64,000 nucleotides of DNA from Aestuariivirga litoralis (GTDB lineage: Bacteria; Pseudomonadota; Alphaproteobacteria; Rhizobiales; Aestuariivirgaceae), in the NCBI RefSeq assembly GCF_003234965.1, contig NZ_QKVK01000009.1, positions 62,001 through 126,000 on the forward strand, given 5' to 3'. Both the position numbers and the translations under genes were made by a program. The notes beneath the pieces were generated by a model, which was not told where the DNA came from, searched no databases, and worked only from the letters and a program-made list of their open reading frames with translations. This document shows positions 35,386-43,137 of the stretch, piece by piece (position 1 is the first letter of the stretch; every line of letters begins with the position of its first letter).

Positions 35386-35856
35386 TTATTTGCCTTGTGG
35401 AGAACTTGTGCGTCCGGCCACCCCCCGCCCGAGGCGCTCCAGCGCGGCCCGGAGGGTGGGGTCTTCGACCGAGTTAAGCTCTTGTTCGTGAACAGGTTTT
35501 TCTGGAAGGACAGGAGGCCTCGCCCGGGGTTTTCCGAGCTCTGCCGCCTGCATCACCTTGAGGCCGGCCACCGCGCCGTAGCCAAAAAAGCTGTTGATGC
35601 GCGAAATGATGCGGGACGCTTCGTATTGTAGTTCCAGCGCCCGGCCCGGCGCGGCCCGGATGACCAGCGTGCCGCCCTGCCTCTGGGCTTCCTCCCCCGC
35701 GCCACGAGGCCACTTGATGCGCTCCGGGGCGGAGACGGCCGCCAGGTCCTCGCCAACGATTGCACCCCAGTTCGCCACCACGTCCGCCTGGGCAAAGCCA
35801 TAGCGCGCGAAGGCGGCCTTGGTGATCTCGCGGAAGTGCTTGGAGAGGGTTTCCAT
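35386..35856 (-). CDS. DUF721 (DciA-like) protein
   Basis: Cytoplasmic protein of 156 residues with the DUF721 domain. The N-terminal part (KHFREITKAAFARYGFAQADVVANW) and GGTLVIRAAPGRALELQY match DciA, the predicted replicative-helicase loader in bacteria without DnaC. Helicase loading is family knowledge and has not been shown for this protein. A disordered tail rich in Pro and Arg follows the domain. It lies head to head with mutY, with a 61-bp gap. Confidence 0.85.
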   Translation of the reverse strand: METLSKHFREITKAAFARYGFAQADVVANWGAIVGEDLAAVSAPERIKWPRGAGEEAQRQGGTLVIRAAPGRALELQYEASRIISRINSFFGYGAVAGLKVMQAAELGKPRARPPVLPEKPVHEQELNSVEDPTLRAALERLGRGVAGRTSSPQGK

Positions 35857-35917
35857 GGACGGGCCGGAGGGTTGATCGCTAAGGGTCTAACAGGAAACGC
35901 TTGTTTGCGAGAGCAGC

Positions 35918-36979
35918 ATGGCCAGAAAAGGGCCGGAATCCACCCGGTCTGCACAACTTCTTGCATGGTATGACGCCAATGCCCGCGTGCTGCCCTGGCG
36001 CGCCCGGCCGGGCGAAACGGCCGACCCCTACCGCGTCTGGCTCTCCGAGATCATGCTGCAGCAGACCACCGTCCAGGCGGTGAAGGCTTATTTCGAGAAA
36101 TTCGTGGCGCTCTGGCCCACCGTCTCGGACCTGGCCGCGGCCCCGCTGGACGACGTGCTGAAGGCCTGGGCGGGGCTCGGATACTATGCCCGCGCCCGCA
36201 ATCTCCATGCCTGTGCGAAGCAGGTGGTGATGCGCTTCGGCGGCCAGTTCCCGGAGGGCGAGGAGGCGCTGCGCGGCCTGCCGGGCATCGGCCCCTATAC
36301 GGCGGGCGCCATCGCGGCCATCGCCTTTGGCGGGCGGCATGCGGCGGTCGACGGCAATGTCGAGCGCGTCATCAGCCGCATTCATGCCATCGAGACGCCC
36401 TTGCCCGACTCGAAGCCCGAGATCCGCGAGCGGGCACAGGCCCTGGTGCCGGAGGCGCGTGCGGGCGATTTCGCCCAGGCCATGATGGACCTGGGCGCCA
36501 CCATCTGCACGCCGCGCGACCCCAATTGCCTGATCTGTCCGTGGGCGGAGCATTGCAGGGGCCGCATCACCGGGCTGGCGCCATCGCTGCCGCGCAAGAA
36601 GCCGAAGAAGCAAGTTCCCACCCGCCGCGGTGTCGCCTTCTGGATCGAACGCGCGGATGGCGCGGTGCTGCTGCGGCGGCGCCCGGAGAAGGGGCTCTTG
36701 GGCGGCATGATGGAGGTGCCCTCGACGGTGTGGAGCGAAGCGGTGACGAAGCCGGAAGCGCAGGCTCCCCTTTCAGCCGAGTGGCGGAAGCTCCCCGGCC
36801 TGGTGGAACACACCTTCACGCATTTCCATTTCGAGCTCACGGTGTGGATGGCGGAGACGATCACCGACGGTGAGCTGCGCGACGACGGCGACTATCGCTG
36901 GACGAAGCGCGAGGACATCGACGGCGAGGCGCTCCCCACGGTGATGCGCAAGGTGGTGGCGCATGTGCTGAAGGATTGA
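35918..36979 (+). CDS. mutY: A/G-specific adenine glycosylase MutY
   Basis: Base-excision-repair enzyme (353 residues) that removes adenine paired with 8-oxoguanine. Catalytic Glu44 is in WLSEIMLQQTTV. The helix-hairpin-helix LPGIGPYTA is at 121-129 and catalytic Asp145 is in AVDGNVERV. The [4Fe-4S] cysteines are Cys197, Cys204, Cys207 and Cys213 (C-x6-C-x2-C-x5-C). A NUDIX-like C-terminal domain (from about 235) recognises oxoG. The palindrome copy A4 with T6 stands right after the stop and may act as terminator. Confidence 0.96.
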   Translation: MARKGPESTRSAQLLAWYDANARVLPWRARPGETADPYRVWLSEIMLQQTTVQAVKAYFEKFVALWPTVSDLAAAPLDDVLKAWAGLGYYARARNLHACAKQVVMRFGGQFPEGEEALRGLPGIGPYTAGAIAAIAFGGRHAAVDGNVERVISRIHAIETPLPDSKPEIRERAQALVPEARAGDFAQAMMDLGATICTPRDPNCLICPWAEHCRGRITGLAPSLPRKKPKKQVPTRRGVAFWIERADGAVLLRRRPEKGLLGGMMEVPSTVWSEAVTKPEAQAPLSAEWRKLPGLVEHTFTHFHFELTVWMAETITDGELRDDGDYRWTKREDIDGEALPTVMRKVVAHVLKD

Positions 36980-37002
36980 TGCCGACCCCCATTCCCTTTC
37001 CT

Positions 37003-37081
37003 TCATCATGCCCGGGCTTGTCCCGGGCATCTTTTTTCCTGCCACCAAAAGGATGGCCGGGACAAGCCCGGCCATGATGAG
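37003..37081. repeat. Family A double-hairpin palindrome, copy A4
   Basis: Hairpin 1 ATGCCCGGG-CTTGT-CCCGGGCAT (37008-37030) is followed by six T (37032-37037), which gives a convincing terminator for mutY. Hairpin 2 ATGGCCGGG-ACAAG-CCCGGCCAT (37053-37075) is followed on the minus strand by CC and four T, toward the HAD gene end. The element lies between convergent genes. Confidence 0.9.
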
Positions 37082-37109
37082 AGTCATGACAATGCATCGG
37101 CAACATGAA

Positions 37110-37793
37110 CTACCGCCGCCCGCCCACCTCATCGAGATGCGCCAGCAGGTCCGCCGGGTCCTCATACACGCGATAGGCCCCGGCACGCTCCAGCTCCTCC
37201 ATGCCATAGCCGCCGGTGAGCAGCCCGATGCCCAGTGCCCTGGCGCGGCGGGCGGCCAGCATGTCCCAGATCGCGTCGCCCACCACGCAGGCCGTCTCGA
37301 TCTCGCAGCCGAGCCTTTCGGCCGCGGCAAGGAACAGGTCCGGGTCGGGCTTGGCATAGCGCACCAGATCGCGCGTGATCACCACGTGCTTCGCCGGATC
37401 GACGCCGAGGATCGCCAGCACCGGTCCCGCCGTTTCGATGCGGCCGGAGGTGGCGATGGCCCAGGGAATGTCATTGTCGGAGAGGTAGGCGAGCAGCTCC
37501 TTCGCGCCGGGCAAGGGCCGCGTGCGGTGCGAGCGGGCGTTGTAATACTTGAGGTGCAGCTGGCGCAGGCGCTCCAGCATCTCCGGCCCGAACTCCTGGC
37601 CCGTCTCGCGCGCCAGCGCCTTGGTGAAGAGACCACCGGACATGCCGATCTTGCGGTGCAGCCGCCAGACCGAGACCTCGATCCCCTCTTCCTGCAGCGC
37701 ATCGTGCCAGGCCAGCACATGGTCATAGACGCTGTCGACCAGCGTGCCGTCGAGATCGAACAGGAAGGACGTCTGCTGCCGCGCCTTGATCAT
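37110..37793 (-). CDS. HAD-superfamily IA phosphatase
   Basis: Cytoplasmic phosphatase (227 residues). Motif I is FLFDLDGTLVDS (Asp13, Asp15), motif II is WAIATSGRIET, motif III is Lys in YAKPDPDLFLAAAERLG and motif IV is ACVVGDAIWDMLAARRA. The cap is helical, between motifs I and II, as in phosphoglycolate phosphatases. The substrate is unknown. Its upstream region has a 45-bp tandem repeat and palindrome copy A5, so the promoter may lie in that stretch. It stands between mutY and ccrM, an arrangement frequent in the order. Confidence 0.88.
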   Translation of the reverse strand: MIKARQQTSFLFDLDGTLVDSVYDHVLAWHDALQEEGIEVSVWRLHRKIGMSGGLFTKALARETGQEFGPEMLERLRQLHLKYYNARSHRTRPLPGAKELLAYLSDNDIPWAIATSGRIETAGPVLAILGVDPAKHVVITRDLVRYAKPDPDLFLAAAERLGCEIETACVVGDAIWDMLAARRARALGIGLLTGGYGMEELERAGAYRVYEDPADLLAHLDEVGGRR

Positions 37794-37838
37794 GGAACTC
37801 CCTCGTTGCGAAGAAGAGGCTTAGCGCGGGAGCGGGTG

Positions 37839-37883
37839 ATGCACCACCCACTCATGCGCCACCCATGCATGCACCACCCGCTC
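37839..37883. repeat. Three tandem 15-bp repeats
   Basis: Three head-to-tail copies of a 15-bp unit: ATGCACCACCCACTC (37839-37853), ATGCGCCACCCATGC (37854-37868) and ATGCACCACCCGCTC (37869-37883). The first and third differ at one position. They abut family A copy A5, 46 bp upstream of the HAD start. Confidence 0.75.
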
Positions 37884-37959
37884 ATCATGCCCGGGCTCGT
37901 CCCGGGCATTCTCCTCGTGGCCGCAAAAAAAGATGGCCGGGACGTGCCCGGCCATGATG
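37881..37959. repeat. Family A double-hairpin palindrome, copy A5
   Basis: Hairpin 1 ATGCCCGGG-CTCGT-CCCGGGCAT and hairpin 2 ATGGCCGGG-ACGTG-CCCGGCCAT, with a spacer that contains an A-run (GCAAAAAAAGATGG). It lies between the ccrM 3' end and the HAD gene start, both on the minus strand, so it could end ccrM read-through only in the opposite direction. The loops differ from copy A4. Confidence 0.88.
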
Positions 37960-37984
37960 GAATTCGAGAGGAGGCCCGCCGCGC

Positions 37985-39103
<1,119 letters not shown>

Positions 39104-39121
39104 TCATACGCAAACGCAACT

Positions 39122-39167
39122 GACTCGAGAATCCGCATTCTGAATCGTGCGGAGTCGCGCGTGAATC
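39122..39167 (-). promoter_or_regulatory. Cluster of five GANTC sites upstream of ccrM
   Basis: GANTC occurs at 39122-39126, 39129-39133, 39142-39146, 39152-39156 and 39163-39167, all within 46 bp of the 93-bp gap between the rnhB stop and the ccrM ATG. These are targets of the enzyme encoded just downstream. GANTC is otherwise rare in GC-rich DNA. Methylation-sensitive autoregulation is a likely role. Confidence 0.85.
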
Positions 39168-39184
39168 GGATTTGGGTTTCGTGG

Positions 39185-39817
39185 TTAACGGGCCGCGAGG
39201 AGTGCCGCGACGGGGGCGAAGCTTTTGCGGTGCAGCGGTGTCGGTCCCAGGCGCTGCAGCGCCTCCTGGTGGAAGGCCGTGCCATAGCCCTTGTGGCGGG
39301 CAAAGCCGTAGTCGGGGAAGCTTGCGTCATGCGCCACCATGATGCGGTCGCGCGTCACCTTGGCGATGATCGAGGCGGCGGCGATGGAGAGCGACCTGGC
39401 ATCGCCCTCGACGATGGTCTGCACCGCGCAGGGAAGCGGCGGCGCGCGGTTGCCGTCGACGAGCGCCAGTGCCACGCCCTCGATCTGGTCCAGCGCCTGC
39501 GCCATGGCCCACAGCGTGGCCTGGAGGATGTTGTCGCGGTCGATGCGCTCGACATCCGCAATGCCGATGCCGACCTTGGCCGTGGCGATGATCGGGCCGA
39601 ACAGCGCCTCGCGCTGCGCCTCGGTGAGTTTCTTGGAATCGTTGAGCCCGTCCGGAATTGCTGTGGGGTCCAGCACCACGGCGGCGGCCACCACCGGCCC
39701 CGCCCATGGCCCGCGTCCCGCCTCGTCGATGCCGCAGACCAGCCTGGTTGCCGACGGCCGGCCGAAACCGCGCATCGCCTTCAGCTCGATCGTGAAATCC
39801 GGACCTGATTCCCCCAT
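39185..39817 (-). CDS. rnhB: Ribonuclease HII
   Basis: Cytoplasmic nuclease (210 residues) that cuts the RNA strand of RNA/DNA hybrids and removes single ribonucleotides. The active-site motif [20 protein letters not shown] begins at residue 29 (Asp31, Glu32). Further catalytic acids are in [13 protein letters not shown] and [22 protein letters not shown] is the conserved lysine region. It is directly upstream of ccrM, an arrangement common in Rhizobiales. The stop codon is part of GTTAAC at 39184-39189. Confidence 0.95.
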   Translation of the reverse strand: MGESGPDFTIELKAMRGFGRPSATRLVCGIDEAGRGPWAGPVVAAAVVLDPTAIPDGLNDSKKLTEAQREALFGPIIATAKVGIGIADVERIDRDNILQATLWAMAQALDQIEGVALALVDGNRAPPLPCAVQTIVEGDARSLSIAAASIIAKVTRDRIMVAHDASFPDYGFARHKGYGTAFHQEALQRLGPTPLHRKSFAPVAALLAAR

Positions 39818-39862
39818 GCCCGGTTTAGAGCATGAACCCGGGGCTCCGGCAATTTGGCGCGA

Positions 39863-40105
39863 TCAGCCGATGTAAGGCGGTATCGGGTCAGGCGCGGGGC
39901 CGGGCACAGGCGCCAGCAGGGGCAGGGCAAAGGGAAACTGCTCATAGTTGCAGCCGTTGAAGGCGGTGCCGCCGGTGCGCAGCGAGGGATCGCGGCAGCT
40001 TTCCCCGGGGCTGGCGGCGGCTCCGCCGGCGGCGATCATGGTGGCGCCGGTCATGGCGCCCAGCAGGGCAAGCACCCCTTGCCTGCGATGTCGACAGCGG
40101 GCCAT
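39863..40105 (-). CDS. Small predicted secreted protein
   Basis: An 80-residue reading frame that looks like an exported protein. It has a positive start (MARCRHRRQG), a hydrophobic core (VLALLGAMTGATMIAAGGA), a probable cleavage after AAA near residue 31, a two-cysteine middle and a Pro-rich end (PGPAPDPIPPYIG). No domain is recognised. No good ribosome-binding site is visible, and an overlapping plus-strand frame competes, so coding status is moderate. Confidence 0.4.
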   Translation of the reverse strand: MARCRHRRQGVLALLGAMTGATMIAAGGAAASPGESCRDPSLRTGGTAFNGCNYEQFPFALPLLAPVPGPAPDPIPPYIG

Positions 40106-40215
40106 GGCGCGGTCCCATGCCGTGCCAGCCGCGAAACTGCAACTGGGCGTTTTGTCACGACAACCGGCGGTCGCCTCAGGCCGCCGGTTGCAGGTTCCGC
40201 AGGGTCATGCGGGGC

Positions 40216-42282
40216 CTAGCGGCAGACCTGTGCGGACCTGAGCGAGGCGCCGTTGAAGGGATAGGCAGGGATGGTCACCGCATCGATGTAGATGTTGAAG
40301 CAGCCGCTCGCCAGGGTCTTGGGCGAGGTGAGCGTCACCCGGCCCGAACTGTTGGTGGTGGCAAGCTGGGTCTTGCTGGTGATGCCGTTCCAGTTGGCCG
40401 CCACCTTGGCGCTGCGCAGCGGGTGGCCGGTCTGGTCGACCACGGTCACCGCAGCCACCGCCCAGGCATAGTTCTTGGTGTTGGTCTTGGTCGAGATCAG
40501 GATGCTCTGCACATTGGCCTGCGGGCCGGGGATGGTCGCGTTGATGACGCGCGTGGTGCTGGCGCTGAGCCCCGTATCGTCCACCACGGTGAGGCGCGCC
40601 ACATAGCTTCCGGCCACCCTGTAGACGTGGCTGGTGGATGACAGCGCGCCGGTCACGTCGCGGCTGCCGTCGCCGAAATCCCAGTACCAGAAGGCCACCC
40701 GGCCATCGTCGGTCGAAGGCCGGCCATCCAGCGTCACGGCCAGCGGCGAGGGGCCGCTGGTGGGCGTGGCGCTGATCACCGCCACCGGCGGCATGCCGGT
40801 GGGGGCGGCGTAGTTGGCGCTCAGGCGGAAATTGCCCACGCTGCCGTAGTTCGAATAGCCGGTCGCCGTGGCGGCGCCTTCGCCCGTGCCCTTCACTGCA
40901 AGGTAATAGGTGCCCTGCTGCGTGACGGTGAAGCTTAGCGGCGCGTTGAGTGCGCCCTGCGGGTTGGAGGTGGCCACGACCTTGCCGGTGGAGTCGAGCA
41001 GGCTCAGCGCCACGTCGAGGTCAGGCGAGCGGTTGGCCGGCTGCACGCTGGCCGTCAGCGTGCCGGTGCCGGCGGCAATGGCGAAGACGTCGGCGTCGGA
41101 CGCGGTTTCGATCACCCCGTCCATGCTGCCGCTCACCCGGCCCGCCGCGATGCTGTGCACGAAGGGCGTGGCGGCGGCGGTGCTGCTGCCATAGTCATCG
41201 AGGCGCAGCGGCAGGCCGAAGCTCTGCGAGATGGCGAAGTCGTCTTCCTTGTTGTTGGCGCCGGCGTATTCGCCCTTGCTGAACTGCACCAGCGGCCGGT
41301 AGTAGCCGACGCCCATGATCGGGGCCCAGCCGGTCACGGGGTCATTGCCCTGGCCGGCGTAATAGGCATCGCCCGTGGTGCCGTCATGGTGCAGGCCCAT
41401 GTTGTGGCCCGCCTCGTGCGAGACGGCTTCCGCCACGGCCTTCTCGTTGCCGGAGCCGAGCATGTCGAAGAACACGAAGGCCGGCTTGTAGTAATCCGGC
41501 GGGCGGCTGCCGCCCGAGGCGTTGAACACGCCCACATAGGCAATGCCGCCGCAGCTGCAGGAATAGACGCCCGTCCGCCGGGTGATCACCACCGTGGTGC
41601 CGAACACCTGGTCATTGGCGTCGGAACGGGTCAGCCGGTCCTGGGTGGGCTGTGCGGTGGTCACGTCCACGTCGAAGGGGGCATAGTCCTCGGCCACGCG
41701 CTGCCAGATATACTGCACGCGCTCCAGTTCCGCTGCCGAGAAGGCGGCCGGGTTGCCGTCGAGGTCGAAGGGGGCGGCGGTGATGGTGTTGCCGTTGCTG
41801 TTCCACGCGGTGCCGGCGATCGAGGCGCCGTCGAAATCGAGGTAGATGGTGCGGTTGGCGCCCGGCCTGCTGTGCAGGTAGAAGGTCTGGTCGAGGCTGG
41901 CCAGCGCGCCGTCGCGGATCGACTGGTTGCCGAGGCCCGTCAGCTTCATGTCGCGCACCGGTTCGGCGAGGTCCTCGACGAACAGCAGCCGCCCGCCCTG
42001 GTCCACCCGCATGCGGGTGTCGGAGAGCAGTTCCTTGCGCAGGGCCTCGGCCGAACGGCCATACCACTGCGCCACGTCGGGAAGATGGGGCCCCAGCCGG
42101 TTCACCGCGTCCTGCCCGCGCGACTGGCGCGCGCCGAGGTCGATGGCGGGGAAGGCCACGCGGAAGGTCTCCTGCGGCGGGAACTGCAGCTTGGCCTCCG
42201 CCAGTGCGGGTTGTGCCGGGGCGGTCATGGCGGCCGCCGAAATCAACAGCGCGGCCTTGAGACTGTTGGAAAACACGGTCAT
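40216..42282 (-). CDS. Secreted metzincin-type metalloprotease with PPC-like and PKD domains
   Basis: Exported protease of 688 residues. After a signal peptide (MTVFSNSLKAALLISAAAMT, cleaved near residue 28) a propeptide-like region runs to about 140. The zinc site HEAGHNMGLHHDG is at 289-301, matching HEXXHXXGXXH/D, and a Met-turn (PIMGVGY) follows at 321-327. Two neighbouring cysteines (SCSCGG) lie at 241-244. A PPC-like domain covers about 375-490 and a PKD domain (VAFWYWDFGDGS) 498-580. An Ig-like C-terminal part follows. The protein target is unknown. Upstream there is an FNR/FixK-like palindrome. Confidence 0.87.
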   Translation of the reverse strand: MTVFSNSLKAALLISAAAMTAPAQPALAEAKLQFPPQETFRVAFPAIDLGARQSRGQDAVNRLGPHLPDVAQWYGRSAEALRKELLSDTRMRVDQGGRLLFVEDLAEPVRDMKLTGLGNQSIRDGALASLDQTFYLHSRPGANRTIYLDFDGASIAGTAWNSNGNTITAAPFDLDGNPAAFSAAELERVQYIWQRVAEDYAPFDVDVTTAQPTQDRLTRSDANDQVFGTTVVITRRTGVYSCSCGGIAYVGVFNASGGSRPPDYYKPAFVFFDMLGSGNEKAVAEAVSHEAGHNMGLHHDGTTGDAYYAGQGNDPVTGWAPIMGVGYYRPLVQFSKGEYAGANNKEDDFAISQSFGLPLRLDDYGSSTAAATPFVHSIAAGRVSGSMDGVIETASDADVFAIAAGTGTLTASVQPANRSPDLDVALSLLDSTGKVVATSNPQGALNAPLSFTVTQQGTYYLAVKGTGEGAATATGYSNYGSVGNFRLSANYAAPTGMPPVAVISATPTSGPSPLAVTLDGRPSTDDGRVAFWYWDFGDGSRDVTGALSSTSHVYRVAGSYVARLTVVDDTGLSASTTRVINATIPGPQANVQSILISTKTNTKNYAWAVAAVTVVDQTGHPLRSAKVAANWNGITSKTQLATTNSSGRVTLTSPKTLASGCFNIYIDAVTIPAYPFNGASLRSAQVCR

Positions 42283-42303
42283 TCGATTAGCCTTCCCGTT
42301 GGT

Positions 42304-42321
42304 GCCGGTCTCCTGACCGGC
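42304..42321. repeat. Hairpin in the leader of the metalloprotease gene
   Basis: Perfect 7-bp stem GCCGGTC-TCCT-GACCGGC, 22-39 bp upstream of the start codon on the minus strand. It could form an mRNA hairpin close to the ribosome site. Confidence 0.5.
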
Positions 42322-42420
42322 GGTCGCAGTCCGTCATCGAAGTGTCCGGGTGTTTGACCCAGCAGCGGCGCTTCCGCCGTCTTGTTGAAGACAAATTACC
42401 TTTATCCTTGGGGAAACTTA

Positions 42421-42434
42421 TTGACGCGCGTCAA
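42421..42434. promoter_or_regulatory. FNR/FixK-like operator palindrome
   Basis: Perfect 14-bp palindrome TTGACGCGCGTCAA, which fits the CRP/FNR-superfamily pattern TTGAC-N4-GTCAA. It is 139 bp upstream of the metalloprotease start. The gap 42283-42587 holds this site, a leader hairpin and a GC-rich inverted repeat (about 42498-42536); no gene is seen. Confidence 0.6.
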
Positions 42435-42587
42435 GCTCGCGACTCGGTAGAATCGTCCCAGCCATTCCAACTTATGCGTAAGTGAAAATGCGTATGGCCC
42501 GCCCCGAAGGCGCCCCGAAGGCGCAGTGGGCGGGCTGACGCTGCCTTCCCCTCCCCCGGCGGGGGAGAGGAGGGGCGAGGCGGGTCT

Positions 42588-42764
42588 TCAGCGGTGACGG
42601 GCGCCGTCGTCGCGGCCGTGGCGCTGGTGGCCTGCGCCGTCATCGCCGCCATGGCGGACGTGGCCGGCCGGATCGTCGGCACCGCGCTTGGCGAAGGCCA
42701 CGCCGGTGGGCAGGGCCGCCGCGGCGATGGCGGTCATGATGGTGGCGATGAGGATCTTCTTCAT
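42588..42764 (-). CDS. Small secreted His/Asp repeat peptide
   Basis: A 58-residue protein. The ATG at 42764 is preceded by AGGAG at 7 bp, a strong ribosome-binding site. A signal peptide (MKKILIATIMTAIAAAALPT, cleaved after AFA at residue 25) leaves a 33-residue mature part. That part consists of an 11-residue repeat: DDPAGHVRHGG, DDGAGHQRHGR, and a partial DDGARHR. It has five His and six Asp but no Cys. Metal binding is plausible from composition; I do not recognise the family. It is alone, with a 372-bp upstream gap that holds palindromes. Confidence 0.75.
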   Translation of the reverse strand: MKKILIATIMTAIAAAALPTGVAFAKRGADDPAGHVRHGGDDGAGHQRHGRDDGARHR

Positions 42765-42892
42765 GTCGTTCTCCTGTGGCTCCGCGGTGAAGTCCGCGGC
42801 TGTCTGGGTTACGCCCTCCATGGCGGCGCATTCCCTCACATAAATAAAAATTTCGATGATCAGTAAAATGACGCGGCAGACACATGCGGGAG

Positions 42893-42912
42893 CATCACAT
42901 CAGGATGTGATG
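42893..42912. promoter_or_regulatory. Perfect palindrome upstream of the His/Asp peptide gene
   Basis: CATCACATC-AG-GATGTGATG, 9-bp arms with a 2-bp centre, 129-148 bp upstream of the 58-residue gene. A TATAAT hexamer lies on the minus strand at 42939-42944, so the palindrome would be just downstream of a transcription start. This looks like an operator for a dimeric regulator. Confidence 0.5.
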
Positions 42913-42990
42913 GAAGAAATGTCGCAAAATTGGGGATTATTATATGGTGAGACCCGGAATTCGCGCTCCGTGCAATTGGGAGCATGGCTC

Positions 42991-43018
42991 TTGCTTATCA
43001 AAAAAACATGATAAGCAA
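42991..43018. repeat. Inverted repeat in the 42765-43137 gap
   Basis: Perfect 10-bp arms TTGCTTATCA and TGATAAGCAA around an eight-base AAAAAACA centre. It may be a second operator or a hairpin. The rest of the 372-bp gap is AT-richer than its surroundings and carries no gene. Confidence 0.5.
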
Positions 43019-43137
43019 AAGCGCCGGCAGCGGGCCATGCTGCCTTCATGCCCGCAACCGCCTGTCAGCAGGCTGACACGCGTGAGGAACGGCGGCTGAA
43101 CGGAAACGGGCCCCTCCCCCGGGGGGGGAGGGAGCAT

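Noticed and set aside
37838-37960. CRISPR-like array
   Set aside because: The 15-bp units are directly abutting without spacers, and there are no cas genes. They are tandem repeats beside a palindrome.
39863-40219. Plus-strand frame opposite the 80-residue secreted protein
   Set aside because: It has no signal peptide or recognised domain, and its Gly/Ala-rich make-up fits a shadow of GC-rich DNA. The minus-strand frame is only moderately supported but better.
42594-42866. Plus-strand frame beginning with a hydrophobic stretch
   Set aside because: It is the complement of the His/Asp repeat gene. It lacks a good ribosome site, whereas the minus-strand gene has AGGAG and a signal peptide.
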